Positions 5,302 through 5,305 of a stretch of DNA of 5,305 nt are shown here, piece by piece (position 1 is the first letter of the stretch; each line of letters begins with the position of its first letter). The notes beneath the pieces are model-generated. The model was not told the origin of the DNA. It saw nothing but the letters and a program-made list of their open reading frames with translations, and made no database searches. Both the position numbers and the translations under genes were made by a program. The stretch is from NCBI GenBank assembly GCA_913774725.1, contig CAJYIG010000383.1:1-5305 (forward strand). The letters are read 5' to 3'. The stretch is from an uncultured Curtobacterium sp. Its GTDB lineage: Bacteria > Actinomycetota > Actinomycetes > Actinomycetales > Microbacteriaceae.

Positions 5302-5305
5302 CCCA

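Larger units (their letters stand above)
4965..5305. other. 341-bp stretch with no supported gene
   Basis: No gene can be supported here. A plus-strand frame with an ATG at 5131 runs open to the right edge (58 codons, Ala/Pro-rich), but it has no ribosome binding site or TANNNT box and weaker third-position G/C bias. A minus-strand frame at 5019-5267 has Trp/Cys-rich repetitive residues that reflect the repeat tract. The stretch contains a C-rich GAC-type repeat (5041-5150) and a strong hairpin (5265-5301). Confidence 0.6.

Overview
The window is a very GC-rich stretch of actinobacterial chromosome. Codon use, two apparent leaderless promoters and the protein sequences suggest Microbacteriaceae, perhaps a Curtobacterium-like organism. 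The genus is a guess from recognition; only the actinobacterial character is well supported.

Layout from left to right. (1) Positions 1-531, minus strand: the N-terminal 177 residues of a DMT/EamA-type membrane transporter, cut by the left edge. (2) Positions 558-1688, plus: a multi-spanning CPBP (CAAX-protease/bacteriocin-processing) family membrane protein with all glutamate-protease motifs intact. It is divergent from (1) across a 26-bp spacer. (3) Positions 1698-3536, plus: a full-length RecQ DNA helicase with helicase core, zinc-binding cysteines, winged helix and HRDC domain. (4) Positions 3647-4390, plus: a PlsC-type 1-acyl-glycerol-3-phosphate acyltransferase for phospholipid synthesis. 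(5) Positions 4509-4964, plus: a 151-residue hypothetical protein with a Pro/Ala-rich, probably disordered front and a helical C-terminus. (6) Positions 4965-5305: no gene I can support. It holds a C-rich, G-poor GAC-type repeat tract and a strong GC-rich hairpin at the right edge.

The four plus-strand genes are collinear but do not look like one functional operon. Each has its own promoter signal: TANNNT boxes 6 nt before the start codons of the CPBP gene and recQ (leaderless transcripts), and promoters with short leaders before plsC and the hypothetical gene. The products (membrane protease-like protein, DNA repair helicase, lipid acyltransferase, unknown) share no obvious pathway.

Most of the window is ordinary core genome. 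The parts that merit a second look are regulatory: a recQ -10 box sharing bases with the upstream stop codon; an inverted repeat and a Shine-Dalgarno-masking hairpin before plsC; two mutually exclusive hairpins in the leader of the hypothetical gene; and the C-rich repeat tract after it. I see no defence system, mobile element, CRISPR array, tRNA or rRNA.
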